Shown one piece after another: positions 10,662 to 22,025 of a stretch of DNA of 64,000 nucleotides; position 1 is the stretch's first letter, and the number at the start of each line of letters is the position of its first letter. Origin of the DNA: Euglena gracilis (lineage: Eukaryota; Euglenida; Euglenophyceae; Euglenales); assembly GCA_039621445.1 (NCBI GenBank), contig CP154954.1, forward strand, positions 2,294,001-2,358,000, in the 5' to 3' direction. The translations under genes were made by a program, and so were the position numbers. The notes under the pieces are model-generated. The model made no database searches, was not told the DNA's origin, and saw only the letters and a list, made by a program, of their open reading frames with translations.

Positions 10662-11711
10662 CTGGTGTGTATCAAATGTTTCCCAGCTTTTTATCATGGA
10701 AGGTTGGTGTTGCTCTTTGCAAGGTTCAGGAGGTCGTGGGACTGAGCCATTTTCGACCGGTGTGGGACTTTTCCCCGGACATCGAGGTGATGGGGGCAAC
10801 GGCCTTGCCAGGTTATTTTGGGGAGTTTATGTATGCAGATGTTCTTTCGATTCACCGAGCCCTGGCTCTGAGTTGCTCCCTTCTTTCTGGGGGGGATGGC
10901 CGGCAGTATTGGGTTGGTGCTGAAACATGTCGCTGGCCCAGTGGCTAAATAATGGGGCACAAAATCCTTTGCGTCCAAATAGCCCCCCCCCTCCCCCGGC
11001 GGGGTGCCAGGTTATTGGAACCAACCTTTGGCCCTGCTCCCCCACCAGGTTATTTGGGCCCTTTTTTTCAGCGTCGTAAAGGAATTTTACCTAAGGGGGG
11101 TGCCAAGTTACTGGAGCCATCTTTTTTGCCCCCCCCCCCCGCCAAGTTATTCGGCCACTGCCAGAAGCGGCCCCGCTAGGCGGGGGGAGGCTTAACCGAG
11201 CAGATGAGCAGCCGGCGGCGGTCCAATAATATCGGATACACTGCACCCGGGGCAGAACGGGTCCTGGGAAAGTTCTGCGGCACTGTTTTGGGTTGTAAAT
11301 TGGCCACATCTCAGGCTAGGAGGGGAGGTACAGGGAAATCAAAATACCGCCAGATAGGACATTTTAAGGGCTTCAATTTAGGTGTCCGGGCATTTTGCTT
11401 GGTTCATTTCCAGGTAGTTGGCATTTCGCGATTTTTTTGGGCCCAGAAACGGAAGGGGGTCCCCAATGGGTGGGGGGTCGTCCCCCACCCATCCTGGTGG
11501 GGGCCTGCCTGGTGTCAACCCCCCCCCCCCCCAGGGGATTTCAGGTTGATTTTCAAGAAGTTGGAGATCAGTCTCAAACCACCCAAGGGAACACACTTTC
11601 CAATGGCACCAAGGATCCAACCTCGGCCGCCCAAATCATGGTTTGCTTTCCAAATACCCTTTCATCTTTGCAGATGAACAAAATCACCCAAAATTTACCC
11701 CAAAGTGCCAG

Positions 11712-11788
11712 AAGAACACGCAAATGGGGAATATTTTCTGGATACGGTGAATGATACTCTGGAAATTCATATAAAGTTCAAGGAACAG
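11712..11788 (+). CDS. Exon of large extracellular protein gene
   Basis: The frame VPEEHANGEYFLDTVNDTLE then IHIKFKEQ ends at a consensus donor GTAAGT. The frame stays open upstream to an in-frame TGA at 11676, just after another possible acceptor (TTTGCAG), so I take the acceptor to be the AAAG at 11711. It carries an NDT glycosylation motif. Confidence 0.55.
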
Positions 11789-12198
11789 GTAAGTATTTTG
11801 TCAATTTTTTTTCGGCAAACATTTCAAAACAAAGGGAAACTATGAAAATCAGTACGGCTGAAAATAAGTCTCATGTTTATAAACGAAAGTAAACCACAAT
11901 TACGCCCCTCCCCCTCTTGGGGACTTGTCCAAGCAAAACAATGATGTCCGACAGAATGTTATTTGGGAGATTAATCTGAAGCATCAGAACTTTAAAAAAT
12001 TTTCTTTGTGTTTTTTTTCTGGGGGGGCCGCCTCGCGAGCTAGGGGGCGGGAGGCGCCGGGAGAACAACGCCCCGATGGGGGGTACGGCTGTGGCCTTCT
12101 CTCTCCCCCACTCTTTTTTTTTTTTTCTTGTCTCTTCCTGTCCTGGATAAAATAATATGCAAATGCTTACTCCATCAGACGCAACGCTCTTTTTGCAG

Positions 12199-12318
12199 AC
12201 CAAAAGCATGCACTGTCCAATGTGCAACCCATATTATCAACGAAGCTTGCCACAAGGCACAAACCCCTGCTCTGAAACTCCCAGCTGTTCTGGGTGGACA
12301 CCACGTGATTTTTGTCAT
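12199..12318 (+). CDS. Cys-rich exon, large extracellular protein gene
   Basis: Acceptor TTTTTGCAG and donor GTAATG bound 120 nt reading TKSMHCPMCNPYYQRSLPQG then TNPCSETPSCSGWTPRDFCH. Five Cys in 40 residues suggests a disulphide-bonded extracellular module. I do not recognise the family. Confidence 0.65.
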
Positions 12319-12633
12319 GTAATGGGTTGAATTATACATATTTCTGGGTTTAATGGTGGTTGGCAGGGCGGTAAATGTGACATTGAATGCTATGATTTAT
12401 TTTTGTTTTGCTGCTACCTGTCTATCTCGCCCCCCCCCCCCACAATTTCCACCATGTCTTTTGTTTTTTTTTGAATCTTCTTTTTTTGCTGCTTTTTGAG
12501 TGTGTATTTTCCTCCCAACCCTCTTCCCAAGCTTCCTTTACCCTCCATATACAAAGTGACACAAGCACTGTATCAAGTATTGCGCAAGAACAGGTCGTTG
12601 TACCCCCCTGCTGCTGCTCACACCCTCCCCCAG

Positions 12634-12788
12634 ACGTCTACAACTTCACTATCAATGGCACCGGCAACGTCACGGCCTACGGCACTATGCCTGTCCTTGG
12701 GGACCCAGTCACCATCACCTTCACGGGACTCTTTCTCGACAGTCCCCAAGCACCAATGCGTTGCCTCAAAACCCCGGTCAAGGAGGAG
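12634..12788 (+). CDS. Exon with repeated beta-type motif
   Basis: Acceptor CCCCCAG and donor GAG|GTGGGG bound 155 nt. The first part reads DVYNFTINGTGNVTAYGTMP, then VTITFTGLFLDSP. It has three N-glycosylation motifs. The pattern of a conserved aromatic, x-Thr-x-Thr and a closing F-T/F-x-G recurs in the exon at 18428-18531, suggesting repeated domains. The donor could lie earlier. Confidence 0.65.
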
Positions 12789-13016
12789 GTGGGGAGAAGG
12801 GAGGCAACCTGCCCCCCAACAGTGACATGTTGAAAGTGACCCAGTTCCATTTGATATCGCTCAACGACCATATTGGACAAAATGCATGTCAAATAGCTCG
12901 AAAAAATGTTCAAAGCTCTGGAGATGAGAGAGGGGTCCGAAACCCCACCTCCTGTTTGTCCAGCGGCGCCAAACAGTCAGATCTTTCCATTGGTGCTCTG
13001 GGACAAAGGAATTTTT

Positions 13017-13053
13017 CCTTCCTCGGTGCCACAATGGATGGCACCGAGGAAGG
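13017..13053. other. Perfect 14-bp inverted repeat (hairpin)
   Basis: CCTTCCTCGGTGCC is followed by nine bases and its exact complement GGCACCGAGGAAGG. It lies immediately before the left end of a TIR element. Confidence 0.8.
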
Positions 13054-13062
13054 CAACAATGG

Positions 13063-13641
13063 CAGGGGGTTTTTTTAAAGTTGTGGACCCCGGGGGGGGG
13101 GTAGGGTGGGAGGGTCCGGCCGAGCCCCCCCAAAAATATATACTTTTTGGCGCCAAAGGCGCCGATATTTTTTTTGAAAAAGGTGCTGTTTTTTTTGGCA
13201 TTTTTCGCGATTTTTGGCCATTTTCAGGCAAAATTGAGTGGGTCCCCCGGGACCATACCATTGCTTAACACCTGGTGACTGACTGGTTTTTTTCAGAGTT
13301 ACCGACTGGTTTTCTGGCCAAGAACCCCCCCCCCCCCCCGGGGGTGGGGTAGGCCCGAAAATGAAAAGTGGCTCGCCTGGTGGCGATGGTGCCGGAATTT
13401 TTTTTGGATTTTTTGACACTCTTTAGCAAATTTTCATTACCTGCTCCTCATCATTCAAGAGTGGCCGATCCCCCGGGGGGGGGTAAAGTGACTGACTGCT
13501 TTTTTCAGAGTGGAAAGTGACCCCCCCGGGTCGTTAAGCAATGGTATGCCCGGGACCCCGCCCCCCCCCCCCCCAGGGTGGGTGGGGGGTATGGTATGCC
13601 CGGGACCCCGCCCCCCCTCCCTCGGTCTGAAAAAACCCCTG
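13063..13641. mobile_element. TIR element family 1, copy C, carrying a nested element
   Basis: The left end is CAGGGGGTTTTTTTAAAG and the right end CTGAAAAAACCCCTG. Once the nested element and its duplication (303 bp) are subtracted, 276 bp remain, matching copy A in length. A GGCGCCAAAGGCGCC hairpin lies near 13149. The flanks (AACAATGG and ATAGTGGT) do not match as a target duplication. Confidence 0.75.
13254..13548. mobile_element. TIR element family 2 nested in family 1 (295 bp)
   Basis: Ends are CATACCATTGCTTAAC and GTTAAGCAATGGTATG with a perfect 8-bp target duplication CCCGGGAC (13246-13253 and 13549-13556). Internal GACTGACTGG/TTTTTTCAGAG motifs occur near both ends. No coding capacity. 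It inserted after copy C was in place. Confidence 0.9.
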
Positions 13642-14172
13642 ATAGTGGTGGTGTCCGACGCCCCACCCACCTGCCCGGGGCCACCCCCCACGTCTGTACC
13701 AGAATCCCCGCAACCCAATGGATGGGTGGAGCTGTGGGGGGGGGTCCGCCCCCCCCCCCCCACCAGGCCCTCCTAACTTCCGGGGGGGGGGGTGCAGCTT
13801 TTTCGGTCAAAACTTTCCTTCGACTCCAAAGGCGCCGAAGGAATTCTCGTTGCACGGGTGCTGTGGTGGGTGGGGGGGGGTCGACTGTCCCACCCGGGGG
13901 GGGGGGTCGATGTCCCTACAGCACTGGAATTACACCAGAGTTACTCACCCGGCCAGGGGGAGCAACAAAAGAGGACTGGTGTAAGGGGTCTCTGGCCACT
14001 CATCACGCAGCAAACTGGGCCAGAAGCGAAGTTAGCGCCGGCCATAAACAGACAAGAAGCCTTAGTTGCACCCCCCACCATGCCTTCCTGTTCATCTCTA
14101 GCTGCATCATTTGGATGGGCAGGGTTGGCTCCTTCGGCATTGGCGCTTGACCGCTTCCCCTTGCATGACCAG

Positions 14173-14208
14173 GCAAAGGTCGTGGCGGCCACCGACTTCT
14201 GCAGTAAC
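14173..14208 (+). CDS. Possible micro-exon
   Basis: GACCAG acceptor and GTATGC donor bound 36 nt reading AKVVAATDFCSN. Plausible by borders and composition but very short. Confidence 0.3.
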
Positions 14209-14436
14209 GTATGCCGCTGATGAGTGGCTTCCAACTTTCCTGGTTTCCACCCGCCCTGAAACCCGCAGAAATGACTAAACTCCCAGGGCCTCCTTTTTGT
14301 TGATCAGTGCCGAAACCAAGTGTAGGTTTTTCGTTTTCTGTGATAGATGCATTGTTTGGGATTGCCTGGGATCAGGGTACGATGATGAACCCACACCAAC
14401 CTTGTTTCTCAGTACCTTGCAATTTCCGGTTTCAAG

Positions 14437-15788
14437 CAGGGGCAGGGAGATATTCCGGTCCGGAATAAACCGGAATAAACCGGAATAGCGAAAACCGGAA
14501 TAAACCGGAATAAACCGGAATAAACCGGAATAAAAGTGCCAGTCAATGGCATAAAATTCTGTAAGACATAAAGGCAATGAAGGTGAAGTTTGATGTAACC
14601 CCCCCCCACTTATAAACCCACCGGGGTTAGTAGGATCCGGTTTGGTTGGTCGGCCGAAGGGGGGGTTTATAAGTGGGGGGGGGGTTATAAGTCCCGGAAT
14701 TGTTGTGAAAATCCGAACCCCCAAAATGACCCCGAAACCCTCCCAAATTGACATTTTTTTGGCAAATTTGGCCAAAAATGGCATTTTTGATGATGGTCGA
14801 TCTCAAAAAAGGGCCAAAAAGTCAGTTTTTGGGTGATTTGCGGCCGAAAAAATCGTCCCCGGCGGCTTTCATTTTTCTTCCCCGAAGGGGGGGGGGGTTA
14901 TAAGTCTTGGTTTGGTTGGTCGGCCCAAGGGGGGGGGGGTTGTAAGTGGGGGGGGGGGTTAGTAAGTGGGGGGGGTTTATAAGTGGGGGGATTTTATTTT
15001 TCATGTTTTCCTCAGTCAATCGTCTGATGAATCGGATGAAGAGGGTAGACCACCAATGAAGAAGACAAGATCTTCCAAAGGATAGGTGATGTGCAAATGC
15101 AATGGCAACTTGCAGGCACATTCAGGATATTACAGCATGTGGTGTACTTTTTGCCGTCTTTGGCACGAAGCACGTGGCTTCTGCCAAACATAAGGGCGTG
15201 AAAGGTTTTGCGAACCCAGTTTGATCGATCTAACGTGCAGACGGGCACCAAAATTTTTGGTGCGCTTCATTTGCTTCACTTCTCATATTTCAGAAGTGAA
15301 GCATGAAGTTTCAAAATCACAAGAGCAACAAAGAGCGCAATCGTAGCACAATCGGCATTCGACACCAGGAGCACACCTTCATTTTGCCCGTTTCCCCCTG
15401 GTTGAATGCATTTTTTGTTTGGATTTTAGACCCGCTTGTGTGGCTGCACCAAGTGTTTGTCACTGAGTTCTTCCAAAGGAACGCGAGTGAATATGGACAA
15501 CATCAATTTTTTGAGATGAAAAAGAAAGCGGTGCCAGGATTTTATCCATTTATTTTTTCCCCGAAAAGGTGGGGGTCTGTTGTGGTGCGCCGACCTAGAT
15601 CCTTATTCTTGAAGCCGAGGTGAGGGCCTTGGCCCAGTTGTACTTCAAAAATTCCTAAGTCCATTCAGACAGAAATTGACCAGAATAAACCGGAATAAAT
15701 TCCGGAATACACTGGAATAACCCGGAATAAACCGGAATAAAACCCCGGAATAAAATTTTCGGCCGACCGGAATATCTCCCTGCCCCTG
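14437..15788. mobile_element. 1,352-bp TIR element with CCGGAATAAA sub-terminal arrays
   Basis: The left terminus CAGGGGCAGGGAGATATTCC is mirrored exactly at the right end (GGAATATCTCCCTGCCCCTG), and TTTCAAG is duplicated on both sides (14430-14436 and 15789-15795). Just inside each end are inverted arrays of CCGGAATAAA. The interior holds other repeats: a block with ACTTATAAAC/GTTTATAAGT arms and C/G runs (about 14594-14990) looks like a nested element. No transposase frame was found. Confidence 0.85.
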
Positions 15789-15810
15789 TTTCAAGTCCTT
15801 TTGGCATCAG

Positions 15811-15920
15811 CCGAGCATCATCGTCAGCACAAAGCAAGGGAAACGGATACACCTGAGTCTCTCATCTCTGAAGGCGGCCTCAGCCGTCAATCAGATGCTG
15901 AGTACGTCAAGGAATTGTTG
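15811..15920 (+). CDS. Possible exon beside the 1,352-bp element
   Basis: GGCATCAG is followed by an open, charged frame: AEHHRQHKARETDTPESLIS then EGGLSRQSDAEYVKELL, ending at GTCAAA. The acceptor lies 22 bp from the right end of the TIR element. No family recognised. Confidence 0.35.
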
Positions 15921-16440
15921 GTCAAAATCTGGCTCCCCCAAAATGACCCACATGGCCAACCTCCTACAGAACATTTCTTCTGGAAAAGTTCGTCAACAAA
16001 TTATGTTTTTCTCGCCATTTTTCTTCGGAAGTTCTTTTGTGGCGCAAACCCTTCCTTGGATGCCTCATTTTTCTTCACCAGTATCGTACCTTTTCTATGC
16101 CCTTTTGGAGGGACCAAGCTCATGGGTAGTCAAAATCACACACAAAAGGATGGTGACATGGTCGATTTTGGACTCTATGTTTTTTATTTGGAAAACCACA
16201 AACAGACACCCAGAAGACCATTTTGACCAATCTTTTTTTTGGAGTTTTGAGTTGCCTTTTTGCTGAAAAAAATTCAACACAAATGGAAAAATTACCACCA
16301 TTTTCTGTGAAAAGTTAAATTCTCCCATAATTTATTTTCAAAAAGCGAAAATTTCCCATCATTTTCTTTCCTGTTCTTTTCCCCTGTCATCTTTGTTTCC
16401 CGTCATTTTTGCTTGGGCCGTAGTTGGCATGCTGTTGCAG

Positions 16441-16655
16441 CAACACGGAGCGGTGGCTGGCGTTCGGAGGGGGCCCCGGGTCGCTCGCAGGGCACCAGCG
16501 CCGGCGCCGACCGGACCGGGGACGACCTCCTGCCGGGGGACCAGGCAGGGCTGAACCAGACCCAGTGGTCCCTGTTCTTCCTCAACGGGGGCACTTACAA
16601 GCTGTGCTACCGGCCGTACGGCTTTGACTGGAAGGAGCTGTCGCCGCTGTTCCAA
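16441..16655 (+). CDS. Exon with Y-x-x-C-Y motif, large extracellular protein gene
   Basis: Acceptor GCTGTTGCAG and donor GTAGCT bound 215 nt. The second half reads GLNQTQWSLFFLNGGTYKLC, then YRPYGFDWKELSPLFQ. The Gly-x-Tyr-Lys/Arg-x-Cys...Trp arrangement returns in the exon at 23247-23334 (GQYRICLMHRLVWEM), again arguing for repeated domains. It has an NQT glycosylation site. This is the longest well-bounded host exon in the window. Confidence 0.7.
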
Positions 16656-17166
16656 GTAGCTGGTGTGGCTCCCGATGCAGGCTGTACCAGTGCTCTGTCT
16701 CTTGTGGCTGATGTATGCCTGTCTGTCATATTGCCAGAAAAGAATTAATTACCTAGTCAACAAAGCCTTGATCTGAGACGCCATTGTGAGAGTGAATTCT
16801 TGATCTCCAAATTCGGCACTATAATTTGCATTTTTTTGATATTGGCAGATTTGATTTTTTGATTTGTGTTGGTAAGTGTTTTTAATTGAAAAAAAATTAC
16901 ACATTCCGGAACGAGACCAAAATTTTTGTTTTTTGCCATTTTTTTTTGAAATTTTGGACCAATAAATCGCACATATTCGGAATCGTCGTGTTTCCACAAT
17001 TAAAAAGATCATGATAATTGACATTTTCCTTGCACCCAGACCTCCAAGATTGCATTAAATCAATTTCCTTTCTTATTTTATTTTTAGTCTTTTTTTCCCT
17101 TTTTTTTTGTGTCAGGGGTTTCGAAGGTCCTCGTTGTGCCCCCAACCCCGTTATACCCACCCTCAG

Positions 17167-17390
17167 GATTTGGAGGTTGTAGCTCAAATTGCAGTGCGCG
17201 ACAGAAAGTTGCAAGTCCAAGCAGAGTATTTTTACGACTCTCAAATCCCGCTTACCCCTAAAGGACCTTCTCCTTCCTTCGTGTTCGTCAGACCGGGGGC
17301 ATCATGCACAACCTTCCCAGAATATTCCCAGATGATGATCCGGGACCCCTTTTTTGGCACTTCCCACAGGCTCCTCCACAGCATTCATGT
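17167..17390 (+). CDS. Probable exon, right border unclear
   Basis: After CCCTCAG the frame reads DLEVVAQIAVRDRKLQVQAE and YFYDSQIPLTPKGPSPSFVF and stays open well past 17390. Codon use looks coding at least to about 17305. I could not place the donor. Confidence 0.4.
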
Positions 17391-17399
17391 GGTTGCCTC

Positions 17400-17880
17400 A
17401 GGGTCATGTGGTCGCCCCCGGGGGGGGGGTGGGTGGGTCTGGGGTCTCGGGGTGGGTGGGTCTGGCGTCTCGGGGGGGGGGGTGGCCCAGGTATGTTATA
17501 TGCAGTCCCAGGTATGGACTGTACAGGAATCCCCAAAAGCCTATGGGTGGTGGGTGGGGGGGGCGACGCCCCCCCCATCCTGGTTGGTGGGGGGGTCCGA
17601 TCCGTCCGGGGGGGATCCAATCACCCCCCCACTAGGACTTCCTGCATTTCCGGGGGGCGCTTAATTGGTCAAAATTTTCCTTCCGTGGTGGGTTGGGGGG
17701 TCGACCGCCTGCCTCCCCAGGCCTACCTGTACAGCCGCGGGTATGGCTTTCGCAAGCGCCAGAATTTTTTGGGCAACGCTTTTAGACGGCCTGATTTGGG
17801 AGGTCCCCCGGGGTCCCCACCCACGCCGGGCCAGGTCGGAGGGCCCCCCTTCCCCGGGTCTTAAAAAGAAGGCTGGCAGA
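17400..17880. repeat. G/C-run repeat block, probable TIR-element remnant
   Basis: G-run rich DNA with CTTAAAAAGAAGGCTG at 17862-17877, which looks like a diverged right end of family 1. The following GCAGAG supplies an AG just before coding-like sequence. The left end was not found. Confidence 0.4.
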
Positions 17881-17911
17881 GGGGCGTCATCCCCGGCCGC
17901 TCTTCCCTCAG

Positions 17912-17977
17912 ACGGCCGCAGCCGCCCCCCGACGCTGCCGGTGCGGTACATCCCAGACGCGGTGGACACCGATACAG
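17912..17977 (+). CDS. Exon of large extracellular protein gene
   Basis: Acceptor TTCCCTCAG and donor GTCCGC bound 66 nt reading GRSRPPTLPVRYIPDAVDTD then T. The exon ends one base into a codon, and the next exon at 18428 supplies the other two (G + TC = Val), so the phases agree. Confidence 0.55.
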
Positions 17978-18136
17978 GTCCGCCTGCCCACTGCCGATGG
18001 ACCGCGCACCTGTTTGGTTTTTGTGCACCTTTGCGGGCGATCAGCTCGCGGCAGGTCCCAACGGAATGGTCCCCTCGGGGGGGGGGGCATTTCGTTGGAT
18101 CAGGGGGATCGGGAAATTTTTTTTGGGTTGATGTAA

Positions 18137-18240
18137 TAGGGTTAAGGTCAGGAGTTCGGCCTAACTTTAGGCCTAACTTATAGATTTGTGTTAGGTGTGC
18201 AGGTTAGGCCTAAAGTTAGACCGAACTCCTAACCCTAACG
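18137..18240. repeat. Inverted repeat with arms of about 38 bp
   Basis: The arm containing AGGAGTTCGGCCTAACTTTA is mirrored at 18202-18240 (TAAAGTTAGACCGAACTCCT) with about 24 bp between. The outer edges carry GGGTTA and TAACCC, telomere-like hexamers. It lies within an intron. Confidence 0.75.
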
Positions 18241-18427
18241 CTCTTCCATCAATAATGCAAATTTTTTTTGGACCCCTGATCCATCTATATCCCCCCCGGT
18301 GGGGGCCATTTAGTTGGGACCTGCCAAGTTCGCTTCACTGCATTTCGCACAGAGCAAGAAGGGGCAAGCGACTGATCAAACAAGCAGTCTGGCGTACTGG
18401 GCCCATCCATTTCTATCATCTGCCCAG

Positions 18428-18531
18428 TCCCGTGGTTCGATTTCGAGCCGAAGACGGTCACCCGCAGCGGCCCGGCGCAGTTCACCTTCTTCGGCTTCAA
18501 GATTCAGGCCTACCCGTCCATCTGGGCGAAG
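18428..18531 (+). CDS. Exon with beta-type motif
   Basis: Acceptor CTGCCCAG and donor GTCCGC bound 104 nt reading (V)PWFDFEPKTVTRSGPAQF, then TFFGFKIQAYPSIWAK. Both this and the preceding exon use GTCCGCC as donor. It resembles the exon at 12634-12788 in its conserved T-V-T...F-T-F-x-G positions. Confidence 0.65.
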
Positions 18532-19224
18532 GTCCGCCGCCTGCTGCCCGCCACAAGTCACGCACGGACAAACCTGGCAGACCCCGGGAAAACGAAGCCG
18601 GATTTTGTATTTGACTCTATGACCCATTTTATGCCCAGTTGTGGGTCCCCCCGCGGGTGTTCGATTCATTGTGGTCGGCCCAAGGGCGGTTTCAATTGTC
18701 CCCCCTTGCCGACTGCAGGGGTGGGTCCGGACCCCCCCCCTCTGCCAAGGGGCCTGGATGGATGGACCTAGATGTTACCCAAAACCCCTCCAAAAGATGA
18801 ACGATTTTTTTTGGGAATTTTGACAATTTTTTTGCCCGAAAAGTGCCCTAAATGCCTTTTGGGTCGATTTTGGATTCCCATTTTTTTGGGATGCTGTGTT
18901 GTTCAATTCCTCTTTGAACCTTTGATGGCGTGTCACCCACTTGGCATCTCAAAATCTTTTTTTGAAAGATCATCACACAAAACATTCAGCAGCAAATCAG
19001 AAACCAAATGTTAACCGAATTTCTCAAATCTTATGCAATCCTTGGAACTTCAGGTCACAATCTGTGATCCAAATAAGGCTAATGAAACATTTTTTTTTTG
19101 CCTTCATGGGGACATCTTGATGTTAAAAACATTCAATTTGACAAAAAAAAGAGATTCAAAAATGACAAAAGTTGGGGGTTAGGTATCACCCACAAAAAGC
19201 TTCTGAGGTGTATGACTATGTAAT

Positions 19225-19550
19225 TCCCCACTGCAGGGCATTGGTGTATGTGGGCAATTCTGGCGAGGTGGCTCACAGTGCGGTGAGTGCTACTGGACCC
19301 CAACTTTGAGTAATGCGAGGTAGCAACCCCGGGCAACGCAGGCCGAAGGGGTGGCAACTTCGACATGGTGCCCAAAATGGTTACGTTGTCAAAGACACTT
19401 CCCCTTTAGCCTCTGTTGCCTGGGGTTGATGCCTTGCATTACTCAATTGGGGAATTGTATGTGCGTATGCATTTTTTGTGTTTTGTTTCAGATGCCTCAG
19501 GCAAGGGGGCGAGGCAGCTCACACTGAGGTGAGCACCACTGGAATTCATA
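19225..19550 (+). repeat. Duplicated exon-like segment
   Basis: GGCGAGG..GCTCACA..TG.GGTGAG..C.ACTGGA occurs at 19263-19298 and again at 19509-19544 (29 of 36 identical). Each lies a short way after a CAG acceptor (CTGCAG at 19236; TTTCAG at 19490) and contains a GTGAG donor-like site. It could be a duplicated micro-exon or a small repeat. Confidence 0.35.
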
Positions 19551-19743
19551 AAATACAGCCAGTGCCACCGACCACTGGCCTGGGGGGTCCAGCCAGCCAG
19601 CAGCATTTTTTCCAGCCTCCGACCCCATTCCAATTGACGATTTCAGTCCTATCCAGCCGCCCTTTAGACAGCTGGATGGAAAAATCTTTTTTGACAACAA
19701 TGGTCCAAAACCGAGTCGAAAATGGGCGAATTGGGTCCAAACG

Positions 19744-19745
<2 letters not shown>

Positions 19746-19780
<35 letters not shown>
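19746..19780. repeat. (GT)n microsatellite
   Basis: About 17 GT units. Confidence 0.95.
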
Positions 19781-20029
19781 GTTTTTGGTGTTTTCATTGG
19801 AAAGATCTTCGTTTTTTTGTATTTTGTTCTCATTAATTTTTTTGAGTTCTGCTGCACAATGACTTCCATTTTGAAGAATTCCTTTTTTTGGGGGCCAGCC
19901 TTTTCCTGAAATCAACATTTTTTGTTGATTTATGAAGCGAAAATTTTTTTTATTTTATTTATTTATTTTTCTTTATTTTTTTGGCCAGCAAATTTTGTTT
20001 TTTAAACAACTATTTTTTTTAAGTATATA

Positions 20030-20052
20030 TATGTATATATACACATATATAA

Positions 20053-20085
<33 letters not shown>

Positions 20086-20383
20086 CATACATACATACAT
20101 ACATACATACATACATACATACACACATACATACATACATACATACATACATACATACATACATACATACATACATACATACATACATACATACATACAT
20201 ACATACATACATACAGACATACATACATACATACATACATACATACATACATACATACATACATACATACATACATACATACATACATACATACATACAT
20301 ACATACATACATACATACATACATACATACATACATACATACATACATACATACATACATACATACATACATACATACATACA

Positions 20384-20417
<34 letters not shown>

Positions 20418-20455
20418 CATACATACATACGTACATACATACATACATACATACA

Positions 20456-20487
<32 letters not shown>

Positions 20488-20591
20488 CATACATATATAT
20501 ATATATACATATACATACATATATATGTATATATATCTATTTATATCTATGTATTAATATACATACATACATACATACATACATACATACA

Positions 20592-20623
<32 letters not shown>

Positions 20624-20661
20624 CATACATACATACATACATACATACATACATACATACA

Positions 20662-20693
<32 letters not shown>

Positions 20694-20790
20694 CATACAT
20701 ATATATATACATATACATACATATATATGTATATATATCTATTTATATCTATGTATTAATATATATCTATATATATGTATATATATGTTC
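20030..20790. repeat. (CATA)n satellite-like tract with an internal duplication
   Basis: About 760 bp of mostly CATA units. The junction ATATATGTATATATATCTAT plus TTATATCTATGTATTAATAT occurs twice (about 20518-20562 and 20719-20763), showing that a block of about 200 bp was duplicated within the array. The long His-Thr-Tyr-Ile frame is an artefact. Confidence 0.95.
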
Positions 20791-20799
20791 TATCGAGGT

Positions 20800-22020
20800 C
20801 ATGTTTTGCTTTTGGCACGTTCATTACAGCCAGACCCTCAAAATGCATAAAATCGTTTGCGTATTATTTTGTGTCGCTTTTTTTTGTTCCAAGTTGTCCC
20901 CTCCCCCCTCCGGTGGTAATGGCTAGCCTGACTCAAAATTTAATTTGAATATTTCTTGAGCCTTATTACAGTTTCGATTTTTTGGTTCCCTTTTAGACCC
21001 CAGGTTAGGCTTCCATTCAGGGAATTAGCAAAAAAGCACAAAAAATACCAAAAAGTACAAAAGGCCCACAAAATGCAAAAGGGCAAATTTTGTCAACATC
21101 ACAGATGCAAACAGATCAGAAACAACGTGGACGCGCCCCCTGCGCCTATCACTTGGAACTTGTTTTTTTTTTGTGTCGCATTAGGGATTTGTGCTTACCC
21201 CGAAATGGATAAACTACGGATAACCACGGATAACTACAAATTAGCCCGAAATACCCAAATACAGATTACTGTAGATAACTCACCCTTTTTGATCACTTTC
21301 AGCCATTTTAAGCCATTTTTTTTTTTGCCACTTCACTGTCTGGCCAGTTCTGGCTTCTGGCTGCCTTGGCTGCTTCCATTGCTTTTGCCTGACTGCTTTT
21401 GGCAGCTTTTAGAGCGCTTTTGTGTCACTTTTGGCCACTTTAGGTCCTGTTGGCCACTTCTGCCTGCTTTTGGCCATATTTTGGCCCACATCTGACCAGT
21501 TCTGGCCATTTCTTTGACCATTTTGGCCACTTTTGGCTGCTTCTGGCTGCTTCTGGCTGCATTTTCTGGTTTTCTGGTTTCTTTTGGCTGCCTTTGTCAT
21601 TTTCTGTGACATTGTAGGCATTGTGGGCATTTTTGAGAAGATATATATGATCAGTCTTTTGTTTTCATTGGTTACAGCCAGTTCTGGATGTATTTTCCCA
21701 GTCAAATGATGATTTATTTCCCCTTCAAAGTGGAAATCATCATGGACGGTCCTTGCGAGTTGTAATGAAGGTCAAGTGATTTTTTATTCTGGGTTCAATT
21801 TGAGAACAATTTCCACATTTGGAGTAACTGTGCATTTTGAACTAGCTTTTTCTCTGTGACCAGGTGCCGCCTCGCCACTCCTGGGTCAGAGGCTGGAAAA
21901 TTTGGGCTGGCTGGGAACAAACAGATACCTCCCCCTCTTCCCTCGCCGTGGTGCATGTGTCACATGTGCCACACGTGTCACACGTGTGATGTGTGTCATA
22001 AATGTCACATGTGTTGCACG
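20800..22020. other. Intron-like; degenerate TTTTGGC/GCTGCTT repeats at 21300-21620
   Basis: From 21300 to 21620 short units such as TTTTGGCCACTT, TTCTGGC and GGCTGCTTC recur irregularly. Otherwise nothing recognised. Confidence 0.4.
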
Positions 22021-22025
22021 TGCAG

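Noticed and set aside
19932-20759. 275-codon His-Thr-Tyr-Ile frame, and mirrored Met-Tyr-Val-Cys frames
   Set aside because: Translation of a CATA microsatellite; all frames of both strands are open.
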